Below, one piece after another: positions 28,840-36,917 of a DNA stretch of 64,000 nucleotides; the stretch's first letter is position 1, and each line of letters starts with the position of its first letter. The stretch comes from Albidovulum aestuarii. Its GTDB lineage: Bacteria; Pseudomonadota; Alphaproteobacteria; Rhodobacterales; Rhodobacteraceae. The position numbers were made by a program, and so were the translations under genes. The stretch lies in contig NZ_JASBQQ010000009.1 of the NCBI RefSeq assembly GCF_029961185.1, positions 62,001-126,000 of the forward strand, in the 5' to 3' direction. Under the pieces are notes generated by a model. The model had not been told where the DNA came from, searched no databases, and was given only the letters and a program-made list of their open reading frames with translations.

Positions 28840-29313
28840 TCAGTTGCATTTGAAATAATCGAACGGCTCGCCGCAGCCCCGGCAACGGTAATGCGCCTTG
28901 CAGGGGGTGGAGCCGAACTCGCTGACCCGTTCGGTCGCTTCAGACCCGCAGCGCGGGCAAGCCACTTCCGGCGCTGCGAACAGCGTCGCCTTGCCGCCCG
29001 CAACCGGGGGCGCAATGCCAAAGGCCCAGAGCTTGTCGCGCCCTTCCTCGGTGATCCAGTCGGTCGTCCAGGCAGGCTCCATCACCCGCTCGATCCGGGC
29101 CGGTATGCCCGCCTCGCGCAAGGCCGCCTCCACCGCGAGTTCGATGGCCAGAACCGCCGGGCAGCCTGAATAGGTGGGCGACAGTTTGACCACGGCCACG
29201 TCGCCCTCGGCCACCACGCCGCGCAGGATGCCAAGATCGGTGACGGTCACGGCGGGTATCTCCGGGTCGGGCACATTGCCCGCGATTTCCGTGGCCCGGC
29301 CGAGGTCGATCAC
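28840..29313 (-). CDS. paaD: 1,2-phenylacetyl-CoA epoxidase subunit PaaD
   Basis: A 157-residue protein of the MIP18/DUF59 type. VPDPEIPAVTVTDLGILRGV is the hallmark of the N-terminal part. The C-terminal end carries a four-Cys cluster (CPRCGS and CRGCG) likely to bind metal. PaaD is thought to help maturation of the iron centres of the complex rather than catalysis. It overlaps paaC by 4 bp. Confidence 0.93.
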   Translation of the reverse strand: MIDLGRATEIAGNVPDPEIPAVTVTDLGILRGVVAEGDVAVVKLSPTYSGCPAVLAIELAVEAALREAGIPARIERVMEPAWTTDWITEEGRDKLWAFGIAPPVAGGKATLFAAPEVACPRCGSEATERVSEFGSTPCKAHYRCRGCGEPFDYFKCN

Positions 29314-30053
29314 CAGACCGCCCCCGGATGGGCGCGGGCGACCGACTGCATCTCGGCCAACATATGGCCCAGATCCTCGCCATGCAGCCCGGCACGGCCG
29401 CCCCGCTGCATGAAGACGCCCTCAGGCAGGGCCAGCCGCGCCTCGGCAAAGACCATGCCGATGACCCGGTCCCATTCCGACCGCATCGCCGCGCGCCGGG
29501 GCAGCATCCCCACCGCCTCGGCCGCCTGCGCGGCGGGCGAGCTTTCAAAGAGCTCCCCGGTATAAAGGTGCAGCGCCTCGACCGCGCGCACCATCCGCGC
29601 CGCACTCTCCCCGGTGCCATCGCCCAGCCGGATCACCCATTCGCCCGCATGGCGGATGTGGTAGGCGACCTCCTTCACCGCCTTCCCGGCGATACCCCTG
29701 ACCACATCATCCGTGGAGGCAGAGGCCGCCCGCCAGAAGGGCTCCATGAAGGCCGCGAAATACAGTTGGCGCAGCATTGTCCGGGCGAAATCCCCGTTCG
29801 GGCGCTCGACCAAAAGGCAATTGCGGTACTCCCGCTCACCCCGGAAATAGGCCAGATCGTCCTCGCCGCGCCCCGCGCCCTCCAGTTCTCCGGCCCGTGC
29901 ATAAAGCCCGCGCGCCACGCCGATCAGATCAAGCGCCATATTCGGCAGCGCCAGATCCTCCTCCAGCATCGGCGCATGGCCGCACCAATCCGACAGCCGG
30001 TGGCCCAATACGAGGCAATCGTCGGCAATTTCCAGCAGCGCCTGATGCATCAC
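29310..30053 (-). CDS. paaC: 1,2-phenylacetyl-CoA epoxidase subunit PaaC
   Basis: A 247-residue ferritin-like structural subunit that pairs with PaaA. LADDCLVLGHRLSDWCGHAPMLEED-type opening (here IADDCLVLGHRLSDWCGH), the long helices and KEVAYHIRHAGEWVIRLGDGT fit the family. It stabilises PaaA and carries no complete diiron site. It overlaps paaB by 4 bp and paaD by 4 bp. Confidence 0.94.
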   Translation of the reverse strand: MMHQALLEIADDCLVLGHRLSDWCGHAPMLEEDLALPNMALDLIGVARGLYARAGELEGAGRGEDDLAYFRGEREYRNCLLVERPNGDFARTMLRQLYFAAFMEPFWRAASASTDDVVRGIAGKAVKEVAYHIRHAGEWVIRLGDGTGESAARMVRAVEALHLYTGELFESSPAAQAAEAVGMLPRRAAMRSEWDRVIGMVFAEARLALPEGVFMQRGGRAGLHGEDLGHMLAEMQSVARAHPGAVW

Positions 30054-30331
30054 ATGTGCCCCACCTCATCAGGGATGTCGTAGAACGTCGGGTGGCGATA
30101 GATCTTGTCTCCCGTCGGCTCGAACATCTCGTCGACGTGATCGGGGTCCGAGGCTGTGATCACCGCCGACGGCACCACCCAGACCGAATTACCCTCGCCG
30201 CGCCGCGTGTAGACGTCCCGCGCCGCCTGCAAGGCCATGACCGCGTCGGCGGCGTGGAGCGAGCCTACATGCTTATGCGCCAGCCCATTCCGCGGCCGGA
30301 TGAACACTTCCCAAAGTGGTGTCTCTGCCAT
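30050..30331 (-). CDS. paaB: 1,2-phenylacetyl-CoA epoxidase subunit PaaB
   Basis: A 93-residue small subunit. PLWEVFIRPRNGLAHKHVGS and ARDVYTRRGEGNSVWVVPS are strongly conserved in PaaB. It bridges subunits in the epoxidase complex. It is separated from paaA by 66 bp holding a GC-rich hairpin, whereas the rest of the operon is tightly overlapping. Confidence 0.95.
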   Translation of the reverse strand: MAETPLWEVFIRPRNGLAHKHVGSLHAADAVMALQAARDVYTRRGEGNSVWVVPSAVITASDPDHVDEMFEPTGDKIYRHPTFYDIPDEVGHM

Positions 30332-30347
30332 TCTACTTCACCTGTTC

Positions 30348-30389
30348 GCAAATATCCTCGGGGGGTCCGGGGGGCAGACAGCCCCCCGG
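30348..30389 (-). repeat. Intercistronic GC-hairpin element, copy 2 (between paaA and paaB)
   Basis: A perfect 9-bp stem CCGGGGGGC / GCCCCCCGG with a 5-nt loop (30367-30389), followed in the direction of transcription by a C-rich tract and GAGGATATTTG. It begins 8 bp after the paaA stop and ends 16 bp before the paaB start. It could lower read-through into paaBCDE or protect the paaA mRNA end. Confidence 0.7.
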
Positions 30390-30397
30390 CGCACCGT

Positions 30398-31393
30398 CTA
30401 TTCCGCCGCGACTTTGCGTGCCGCCCGCTTCGCCGCATGGGCCAGCGCCGCCTCGCGCACCCAGGCGCCGTCGTCCCACGCCTTCTTGCGGGCAGCGATT
30501 CGGTCGCGGTTCATCAAACCCTCGCCCTTCACCACACGCCAGAATTCATCCCAGTCGATGGGGCTGTGGCGATAACCGCCCGTGCCACCGTTCAGCGCCT
30601 CGTCCCAGCGCATCTCCGGGTCCGGCACCTTCAGCCCCAGATACTCCGCCTGCGGCACGGTGGCGTCGATGAACTTCTGACGAAGCTCATCGTTCGAGAA
30701 CCGCTTGATCTTCCAGGTCATCGACTGCTCGGTATGGGAACTGTCGGCGTCATGTGGCCCGAACATCATCAGGGATGGCCACCACCAGCGATCCAGCGCA
30801 TCTTGCGCCATCGCCTTCTGCGCCTCCGTCCCCCGGCAAAGGGTCAGCATGATCTCGTAGCCCTGCCGTTGGTGGAATGATTCCTCCTTGCAGATGCGGA
30901 TCATCGCCCGGGCGTAAGGACCAAAGGAACAGCGGCAGAGCGGGATCTGATTCATGATCGCCGCACCGTCCACGAGCCAGCCGATGGTTCCGATATCTGC
31001 CCATGTCAGCGTCGGATAGTTGAAGATCGACGAATACTTGGCCTTTCCTGCCAGTAGTTCCTCGGTCATCTCATCCCGTGTCACGCCAAGCGTTTCAGCG
31101 GCGGAATAGAGGTAAAGCCCGTGACCGCCCTCATCCTGCACCTTGGCCAACAGCGCCGCCTTGCGCTTCAGCGACGGCGCGCGGGTGATCCAGTTGCCTT
31201 CCGGCAGCATGCCGACGATCTCGGAATGCGCGTGCTGCCCGATCTGGCGGACGAGCGTCCGGCGATACACTTCGGGCATCGCGTCCGTCGGCTCGATCTT
31301 CTCCTCGGCATCAATGCGCGCCTGAAACGCAGCAAGAAACTCCTCTGTCTCGCCGGTCCGCCCGTCGGCGCCGATCAGCCCCTGGGAATACAT
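30398..31393 (-). CDS. paaA: 1,2-phenylacetyl-CoA epoxidase subunit PaaA (catalytic)
   Basis: A 331-residue diiron oxygenase subunit that epoxidises the aromatic ring of phenylacetyl-CoA. Two ExxH motifs are visible: [11 protein letters not shown] and [13 protein letters not shown], the iron ligands. The ATG at 31393 has GGAGGAGG upstream. It is the first gene of paaABCDE. The genes for CoA ligation (paaK) and ring opening (paaG, paaZ) are not in this window. Confidence 0.96.
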   Translation of the reverse strand: MYSQGLIGADGRTGETEEFLAAFQARIDAEEKIEPTDAMPEVYRRTLVRQIGQHAHSEIVGMLPEGNWITRAPSLKRKAALLAKVQDEGGHGLYLYSAAETLGVTRDEMTEELLAGKAKYSSIFNYPTLTWADIGTIGWLVDGAAIMNQIPLCRCSFGPYARAMIRICKEESFHQRQGYEIMLTLCRGTEAQKAMAQDALDRWWWPSLMMFGPHDADSSHTEQSMTWKIKRFSNDELRQKFIDATVPQAEYLGLKVPDPEMRWDEALNGGTGGYRHSPIDWDEFWRVVKGEGLMNRDRIAARKKAWDDGAWVREAALAHAAKRAARKVAAE

Positions 31394-31418
31394 GCAAGCC
31401 TCCTCCGTTCGCGGCACG

Positions 31419-31446
31419 ATAATACGTTACGAACTGAAGTTATCAA
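31419..31446 (-). promoter_or_regulatory. Likely promoter of the paaABCDE operon
   Basis: Read on the minus strand: TTGATA, 16 bp, TATTAT, a good sigma-70-type match, with an A/T-tract (31445-31456) just upstream that could be an UP element. The predicted start site would be about 20 bp before the paaA ATG. Confidence 0.62.
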
Positions 31447-31456
31447 AATTTTTTTT

Positions 31457-31471
31457 GTAACACTTTGTCAC
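31457..31471. promoter_or_regulatory. Candidate operator upstream of paaA
   Basis: GTAACA-CTT-TGTCAC is an inverted repeat with one mismatch, just upstream of the paaA promoter. It could bind a dimeric regulator of phenylacetate degradation. No regulator gene lies next to it. Confidence 0.35.
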
Positions 31472-31507
31472 CTTGCACCCGCCGAGCCGAGCCGGAATAG
31501 TCGCGCC

Positions 31508-32365
31508 ATGACCGGAACGCTTCTCTCCCTCGGCCACGGCTATTCCGCCGCCGCCCTAACCCGCCGCCTGCAAGGCTGGACCATCATCGGCACCACCCGC
31601 CGGGCCGAAAAGGCCGACCGCCTGAGGAGGCAGGGGATCGAGGCCGTGCTCTGGCCGGGCGCGGATCTGAACCCGGCCATCGCGCGCGCCACCCATATCC
31701 TCGCCTCAATTGCGCCGGGGGATGACGGCGACCCGGTTCTGGCCGCCTACGGGAACGCGATTGCAGAGGCCGCGCCACATCTGCAATGGGTGGGCTATCT
31801 TTCGACGACCGGAGTTTACGGCGACCATCAAGGTGGCTGGGTCGACGAGACGACGCCGCTGACCCCCGGAACGAAACGCGGGCGGATCAGGGTTCTGGCC
31901 GAAAGCCAATGGCAGGAGCTGTCGACAAGCGTGGACCTGCCGCTGCACATCTTCCGGCTTGCGGGCATCTACGGTCCGGGACGGGGCCCGTTCGAGAAGG
32001 TGAGGAACGGCACTGCCCGCCGCATCATCCGGGAAAACCAGTACTTCAGCCGCATCCATGTTGAGGATATCGGCGCGGTGCTCGCCGCCTCCATCGCCCG
32101 GCCCGATCCCGGCGCGATTTACAACCTCGCCGATGACGACCCGTCACCGCCTGAGGATGTGCTGGCCGAAGCCGCCCGCCTGCTGGGCCTGCCTCTGCCG
32201 CCCGAAGTGCCCTTTGACGAGGCCGAGATGACCCCGATGGCCCGCAGTTTCTACGCGGAATCGAAGCGGGTCGCGAATGACCGGATCAAACTCGACCTCG
32301 GGGTTACGCTCGCCTATCCGGATTACCGGGCGGGCCTCAGGGCTTTGCTGAACGACCTCGACTGA
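31508..32365 (+). CDS. SDR-family NAD(P)-dependent epimerase/oxidoreductase
   Basis: A 285-residue extended-SDR protein. The N-terminus is LLSLGHGYSAAALTRRL, a variant of the GxGxxG motif. VGYLSTTGVYGDHQGGWVDE contains the conserved Thr/Tyr region, and FRLAGIYGPGRGPFE follows. A canonical YxxxK is not obvious, which is common in the yeeZ-like branch of this family. The substrate is unknown. It is divergent from the paa operon and convergent with ilvE. Confidence 0.82.
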   Translation: MTGTLLSLGHGYSAAALTRRLQGWTIIGTTRRAEKADRLRRQGIEAVLWPGADLNPAIARATHILASIAPGDDGDPVLAAYGNAIAEAAPHLQWVGYLSTTGVYGDHQGGWVDETTPLTPGTKRGRIRVLAESQWQELSTSVDLPLHIFRLAGIYGPGRGPFEKVRNGTARRIIRENQYFSRIHVEDIGAVLAASIARPDPGAIYNLADDDPSPPEDVLAEAARLLGLPLPPEVPFDEAEMTPMARSFYAESKRVANDRIKLDLGVTLAYPDYRAGLRALLNDLD

Positions 32366-32376
32366 TTGGCCCGGTT

Positions 32377-32426
32377 CCGATTTCTTGAAAAGAAATCGGG
32401 CCGGAAACTTCGAAAGTTTCCGGCCC
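32377..32426. terminator. Tandem hairpins between convergent genes
   Basis: Stem 1 is CCGATTTCTT / AAGAAATCGG with loop GAA (32377-32399). Stem 2 is GGGCCGGAAACTT / AAGTTTCCGGCCC with loop CGA (32398-32426). They overlap by 2 bp, so both cannot be fully formed at once. They separate the SDR gene from ilvE and probably stop transcription in both directions. Confidence 0.7.
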
Positions 32427-32447
32427 GCCATGTTCGCGTTGCGCGAC

Positions 32448-33317
32448 TTAAGCCCGAACGAGCCGCTCGTATTCCGCCACGACCCGCTTCGCCAGATCGC
32501 CCACTTCGAAGGTGTAGTCGCCGATCGAACCGACCGGGGTGACCTCGGCCGCGGTACCTGTCAGCCAGCATTGCTCGAAGCTTTCCAGCTCATCGGGCAT
32601 GATGTGCCGCTCATGCACCTTGATCTGCATGTCGCGCAGCATCTGGATGACGGTCTGGCGGGTCAGGCCGTTGAGGAAGCAGTCGGCCAGCGGCGTATGG
32701 ACCTCGCCATTCCTGACGAAGAAGATGTTGGCGCCCGTCGCCTCGGCGACGTAACCGCGATAGTCGAGCATCATCGCGTCCGAACAGCCCTTGGCCTCGG
32801 CCGCGTGCTTGGACATCGTGCAGATCATGTAAAGGCCCGCCGCCTTCGCCTCGGACGGGATCGTCGCCGGGTCGGGCCGCCGCCATTTGGCGATGTCCAG
32901 TTTCGCGCCCTTCATCTTGGCGTCGCCGTAATAGTTGCCCCATTCCCAGGCCGCGACGGCCAGACGCACCGGGTTCCGCTTGGACGCGACCCCCATATCC
33001 TCGCCCGCGCCGCGCCAGGCCAGCGCCCGGATATAGGCATTGTCCCAGCCATTGGCCTTCAGAACCGCTTCCTTGGCCGCATTGATCTGATCGACGGTGT
33101 AGGGGATCGGCATGTCGAGAAGCTCGCCTGAGCGCAGGAGGCGCTTGGAGTGCTCAGTGCTTTTGAAGATCTTGCCGTTATAGCAGCGCTCGCCCTCGAA
33201 GACCGATGAGGCGTAATGCAGCGCATGAGTCAGGATATGGACCTTGGCATCGCGCCATTCCACGAGCTTGCCATCCATCCAGATCTTGCCGTCGCGATCG
33301 TCGTAAGCCGCTGCCAT
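32448..33317 (-). CDS. ilvE: Branched-chain amino acid aminotransferase
   Basis: A 289-residue fold-type IV PLP enzyme, last step in making valine, leucine and isoleucine. HALHYASSVFEGERCYNGKIF at the N-terminus, YVAEATGANIFFV and LNGLTRQTVIQ are canonical. The ATG at 33317 has GGAGGATGAG upstream. It is divergent from petP; the intervening 167 bp contain a 21-bp inverted repeat. Confidence 0.95.
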   Translation of the reverse strand: MAAAYDDRDGKIWMDGKLVEWRDAKVHILTHALHYASSVFEGERCYNGKIFKSTEHSKRLLRSGELLDMPIPYTVDQINAAKEAVLKANGWDNAYIRALAWRGAGEDMGVASKRNPVRLAVAAWEWGNYYGDAKMKGAKLDIAKWRRPDPATIPSEAKAAGLYMICTMSKHAAEAKGCSDAMMLDYRGYVAEATGANIFFVRNGEVHTPLADCFLNGLTRQTVIQMLRDMQIKVHERHIMPDELESFEQCWLTGTAAEVTPVGSIGDYTFEVGDLAKRVVAEYERLVRA

Positions 33318-33410
33318 CTCATCCTCCTCGGGCGCGCCCGTTTTCCAAATGTTGCGCGATTTAGGTCCGCATCGGACATAATATTGCGCCAAATCCGGGA
33401 TTCGCTATCA

Positions 33411-33431
33411 GTTGACTCTTGGAAAGTCAAC
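33411..33431. promoter_or_regulatory. Inverted repeat in the ilvE/petP divergent region
   Basis: GTTGACT-N7-AGTCAAC, perfect 7-bp arms. Each arm contains a TTGAC(T), so it overlaps a possible -35 box on either strand. It is a candidate operator, perhaps for the MarR-type PetP encoded immediately downstream. Confidence 0.5.
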
Positions 33432-33484
33432 ATAGCTGACATAAAATCGGCGCATACAGGTTGGACAAAACGGGGATCAGAACC

Positions 33485-33994
33485 GTGACAACGGGCAGTC
33501 CGGGGACGCAGGGTGGCGAAAGCCTGCTGTTCCTGACAGATGAACAGCTCAGGAAGGGCATCGAGGCGATGTTCTTCGCCTATCGCGCCTTCACCGCCGA
33601 TCCTGACCGGATTCTGGAAAACTACGAATATGGCCGCGCCCATCACCGGGCGATCCATTTCATCAACCGCCAGCCGGGACTGACGGTGAACACGCTTCTG
33701 ACCATGCTCGGCGTGACCAAGCAGTCGCTGAACCGGGTTCTTAGGACGCTGGTGGAAGACGGCCTCGTGGAAGCCCGCGTCGGTCGCAAGGATAAACGAG
33801 AGCGCAACCTCTTCCTGACCACCAAGGGGGCCGAACTGGAACGCGAACTTTCCGATGCCCAGCGCGCCAGGATGCGATCCGCCTACCGCGCGGCGGGACC
33901 CGCCGCAGTAGCGGGATTCCGGCAGGTGCTAGAAGCGATGATGGACCCCGAGATCCGTCGGCATTACCAGTCAATCAGGGATACCAATTCATGA
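33485..33994 (+). CDS. petP: MarR-family regulator PetP
   Basis: A 169-residue winged-helix protein. FINRQPGLTVNTLLTMLGVTKQSLNRVL is the recognition region and GRKDKRERNLFLTTKG the wing, as in the MarR family. The order petP-petR matches the locus described in Rhodobacter capsulatus, where petR is needed for photosynthetic and respiratory growth and lies upstream of the cytochrome bc1 operon. Here no bc1 genes follow. I choose the GTG at 33485 with GGGGATC upstream; a TTG at 33461 is possible. It overlaps petR by 4 bp. Confidence 0.88.
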   Translation: MTTGSPGTQGGESLLFLTDEQLRKGIEAMFFAYRAFTADPDRILENYEYGRAHHRAIHFINRQPGLTVNTLLTMLGVTKQSLNRVLRTLVEDGLVEARVGRKDKRERNLFLTTKGAELERELSDAQRARMRSAYRAAGPAAVAGFRQVLEAMMDPEIRRHYQSIRDTNS

Positions 33995-34707
33995 GTGCGC
34001 AGGCCGATATCCATCTCTTGATCGTCGATGACGATGAACGTATCCGGGGACTTTTGCAAAAGTTCCTGATGCGCAGCGGCTTTTTCGTCACCGCCGCCCG
34101 CGACGCGGCCCATGCGCGGCGCCTTCTCGGCGGGCTCGATTTCGACCTCATTGTCATGGATGTGATGATGCCGGGCGAGGACGGGGTCAGCCTGACGCGC
34201 AGCTTGCGCGAGACGATGAAGACGCCGATCCTGCTGTTGACCGCCAAGGGAGAGACCGCCGACCGTATCGCAGGGCTGGAGGCCGGAGCGGACGATTATC
34301 TGGCGAAACCCTTCGAGCCGAAGGAGCTTCTTCTGAGGATCAACGCCATCCTGCGCCGCGCGCCGGTCGTGGCGGAGCCGAAGACACCGAAGGTCCTGAA
34401 CCTCGGCCCTGTCCGCTACGATGTCGACCGGGGCGAGATGTGGCGCGGCGACAGCCTTGTCCGCCTGACCGCGACCGAAGCCGCGCTGATGCGCATCTTC
34501 GCGGCCAGACCGGGCGAGCCGGTGAGCCGCACTCAACTGGTTGAGGATCTGGGCCGCGCGACCGGTCGGGGCGAAAACGGGCAGGCCCAGGAACGCGCGG
34601 TCGATGTGCAGATCACCCGGCTTCGCCGCAAGTTCGAAACCGACCCCAAGCAGCCCCGCTATCTTCAAACCGTGCGCGGCGCGGGTTACATGCTGGCCCC
34701 TGAATGA
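33991..34707 (+). CDS. petR: OmpR-family response regulator PetR
   Basis: A 238-residue regulator. The receiver has LIVDDDERI, phospho-Asp in IVMDVMMPG and Lys in LAKPFEPKE. The winged-helix domain ends with TVRGAGYMLAPE. The start overlaps the petP stop (ATGA). No partner histidine kinase is adjacent. In R. capsulatus PetR is essential; whether that holds here is inference. Confidence 0.92.
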   Translation: MSAQADIHLLIVDDDERIRGLLQKFLMRSGFFVTAARDAAHARRLLGGLDFDLIVMDVMMPGEDGVSLTRSLRETMKTPILLLTAKGETADRIAGLEAGADDYLAKPFEPKELLLRINAILRRAPVVAEPKTPKVLNLGPVRYDVDRGEMWRGDSLVRLTATEAALMRIFAARPGEPVSRTQLVEDLGRATGRGENGQAQERAVDVQITRLRRKFETDPKQPRYLQTVRGAGYMLAPE

Positions 34708-34766
34708 CCGACCCGGGGGCCGGTCATTCAAGGGCAGTATTTTTGACAATATGAAGGGCGGATCCG

Positions 34767-35699
34767 GTGAGCACGATTTTCCTGACCCATGAAGCAGGCC
34801 TTGCCCATGTCACCCCGCCCGGCCATCCCGAACAGGTGGCCCGGCTCGAGGCGATCTATGCCGCCCTGCGGTCCCCGGATTGCGACGCGCTGGATCGGCG
34901 CATCGCCCCGGCCGCCGCGCCCGAGGAGGTATTGCGCTGCCATTCGGCCGAACACATGAACGCCGTCCGCTCGGCCACGCCCGACACGGGATGGGCCGGG
35001 CTTGACCCGGACACGTTCATGGCGCCCGATAGCTGGAAGGCGGCGATGCACGCCATCGGCGGGGTGGAAGCCGCGGTCGATGCCGTGCTGGCGGGTGAGG
35101 CCACGAATGCCTTCGTTGCCATGCGCCCGCCCGGTCATCATGCCGAACGGAACCGGGTGATGGGGTTCTGCCTTTTCGGCACCGTCGCCATCGCCGCGAA
35201 ATACGCGCTTGACGCGCGGGGCCTTTCCCGCGTCGCGGTCCTCGATTTCGACGTCCATCACGGCAACGGCACGCAGGACCTGCTCTGGAACGAGGCGCGC
35301 ACGATGTTCGTTTCCTCCCAGCAGATGCCGCTCTGGCCCGGCACCGGGGCCGCGTCTGAAACAGGCGCCCATGACCAGATCATCAACCTGCCGCTTCCGG
35401 TCGGGTCTGGCGGGCACGAGATGCGGGCGGCATGGGAGGGGGCGCTGGAGCGTGTGCGCGACTTTGCGCCGGAACTTGTCCTCATATCGGCCGGGTTTGA
35501 CGCCCATCGCGATGATCCTCTCGCCAACCTGAATTGGACCGAGGCCGATTTCGCCTGGATCACCCATGCGATCTGCGACGTGGCGGAGGATTGCTGCGAG
35601 GGCCGGGTGGTATCCTCGCTGGAGGGTGGCTATGATCTCGCGGCGCTGGGCCGCTCGGTCGCGGCGCATGTTCGGGTGCTGATGGAGCGGGGCGGATGA
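34767..35699 (+). CDS. Histone deacetylase family protein (class II HDAC-like)
   Basis: A 310-residue zinc amidohydrolase. RPPGHHAERNRVMGFC contains the catalytic His pair, and zinc ligands lie in LDFDVHHGNGTQD and SAGFDAHRDDPLA. Bacterial members deacetylate acetylpolyamines, acetoin-related compounds or proteins; the substrate here is unknown. Starts with GTG, and its end overlaps xseB by 4 bp. Confidence 0.93.
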   Translation: MSTIFLTHEAGLAHVTPPGHPEQVARLEAIYAALRSPDCDALDRRIAPAAAPEEVLRCHSAEHMNAVRSATPDTGWAGLDPDTFMAPDSWKAAMHAIGGVEAAVDAVLAGEATNAFVAMRPPGHHAERNRVMGFCLFGTVAIAAKYALDARGLSRVAVLDFDVHHGNGTQDLLWNEARTMFVSSQQMPLWPGTGAASETGAHDQIINLPLPVGSGGHEMRAAWEGALERVRDFAPELVLISAGFDAHRDDPLANLNWTEADFAWITHAICDVAEDCCEGRVVSSLEGGYDLAALGRSVAAHVRVLMERGG

Positions 35700-35932
35700 G
35701 CGACATTGCCAGGATGAGCTTTGAAGAGGCGATGAAGGCGCTGGAAGGCGTCGTGCGCGACCTCGAATCGGGCAATGTGGAGCTGGAGAAATCCATCGCG
35801 CTTTACGAACAGGGCGCGAAGCTGAAAGCCCATTGCGAGAAGAAGCTGAAAGAGGCCGAGGAGAAGGTCGCCAAGATCACGCTCGGCCCCGACGGCCAGC
35901 CGACTGGGACGACGCCGGTCGAAGGCCTCTGA
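35696..35932 (+). CDS. xseB: Exodeoxyribonuclease VII small subunit
   Basis: A 78-residue subunit. MSFEEAMKALEGVVRDLESG and SIALYEQGAKLKAHCEKKL are the conserved helical hairpin. It associates with XseA (not in this window) to degrade single-stranded DNA. It overlaps the HDAC-like gene and precedes ispA by 3 bp. Confidence 0.95.
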   Translation: MSDIARMSFEEAMKALEGVVRDLESGNVELEKSIALYEQGAKLKAHCEKKLKEAEEKVAKITLGPDGQPTGTTPVEGL

Positions 35933-35935
35933 CCC

Positions 35936-36796
35936 ATGTTCCAGGAGCGCCTGAAACGGGTGCAGGTGAAGGTGCAGGAAGCGCTCGACGATGCGCTGGC
36001 CTTTCACCCCGACCTGCCGGTGATCCATGCGATGCGCTATGCATTGCAGGGCGGCAAACGTCTGCGCGCCTTTCTTGTTCTGGAAAGCGCCCGTATTCAC
36101 GGCATTCATGAGGGCGAGGCGATGGCTGCCGCTGCTGCCGTCGAGGCACTGCACGCCTATTCGCTGGTCCATGACGACCTGCCCTGCATGGACAATGACG
36201 ACCTGCGCCGGGGCCAGCCGACGGTCCATGTGAAATGGGATCAGGCGACGGCGGTGCTGGCGGGCGATGCGTTGCAGACGCTGGCCTTTGAGCTTTGCTG
36301 CGATCCCTCGCTTGGTGCGCGGCGCATCGACCTTGTCACTGCGCTTTCGAAGGCAACCGGTGCTGAAGGCATGGTGTTGGGCCAGGCGCTCGACATCGCC
36401 GCCGAGACGGCGGCCGAACCGCTGACACTTGAAGAAATCACCCGGTTGCAGGCAGGCAAGACCGGCGCGCTTTTCACCTTTGCCGCGACGGCGGGGGCGA
36501 TCCTCGCCGGGGCCGACACGAAGCCGCTGGAGGACTATGCCCGCGCCCTCGGCCTCGCCTTCCAGATCGCCGACGATATCCTCGATGTCGAAGGCGACCC
36601 TGCGAAAGCGGGCAAAAAGCTCGGGAAAGACGCCGCGGCAGGCAAGGCGACCTTCGTCTCGCTCCTCGGTCTTAAAGGCGCCAAAACCCGTGCACGCGAA
36701 CTGGTGTCCGAGGCCGAGGCGGCCCTTGCGCCCTACGGAATGAAGGCCGACCTGCTGAAAGAGGCCGCGCGGTTCGTCATCGCCCGCGACGCCTGA
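35936..36796 (+). CDS. ispA: Polyprenyl synthetase (farnesyl/geranyl diphosphate synthase)
   Basis: A 286-residue prenyltransferase. The first Asp-rich motif is VHDDLPCMDNDDLRRG and the second FQIADDILDVEGD, separated as expected. GGKRLRAFLVL near the N-terminus binds IPP. It elongates IPP and DMAPP to farnesyl diphosphate. It joins dxs (38.0 kb) and ispH (13.2 kb) as isoprenoid genes in this window. Confidence 0.96.
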   Translation: MFQERLKRVQVKVQEALDDALAFHPDLPVIHAMRYALQGGKRLRAFLVLESARIHGIHEGEAMAAAAAVEALHAYSLVHDDLPCMDNDDLRRGQPTVHVKWDQATAVLAGDALQTLAFELCCDPSLGARRIDLVTALSKATGAEGMVLGQALDIAAETAAEPLTLEEITRLQAGKTGALFTFAATAGAILAGADTKPLEDYARALGLAFQIADDILDVEGDPAKAGKKLGKDAAAGKATFVSLLGLKGAKTRARELVSEAEAALAPYGMKADLLKEAARFVIARDA

Positions 36797-36855
36797 GGCC
36801 TCAGGCGCTTCGGCTGCCCGAGGCAGCGGCTTTGTCGCGACCATATAAAAAAGGG

Positions 36856-36890
36856 CGACACAGGCGCAGACGCTCCTGCAACCTGTGTCG
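36856..36890. terminator. Bidirectional terminator between ispA and the unknown secreted-protein gene
   Basis: Stem CGACACAGG / CCTGTGTCG encloses 17 nt with an inner GCAG/CTGC pairing. On the minus strand it is followed by CCCTTTTTT, a good T-tract; on the plus strand by TTTAAG. A separate 16-bp palindrome GCCTGAGGCCTCAGGC spans the end of ispA at about 36790. Confidence 0.75.
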
Positions 36891-36917
36891 TTTAAGATTG
36901 CGCGTTCCGAACCGGAC

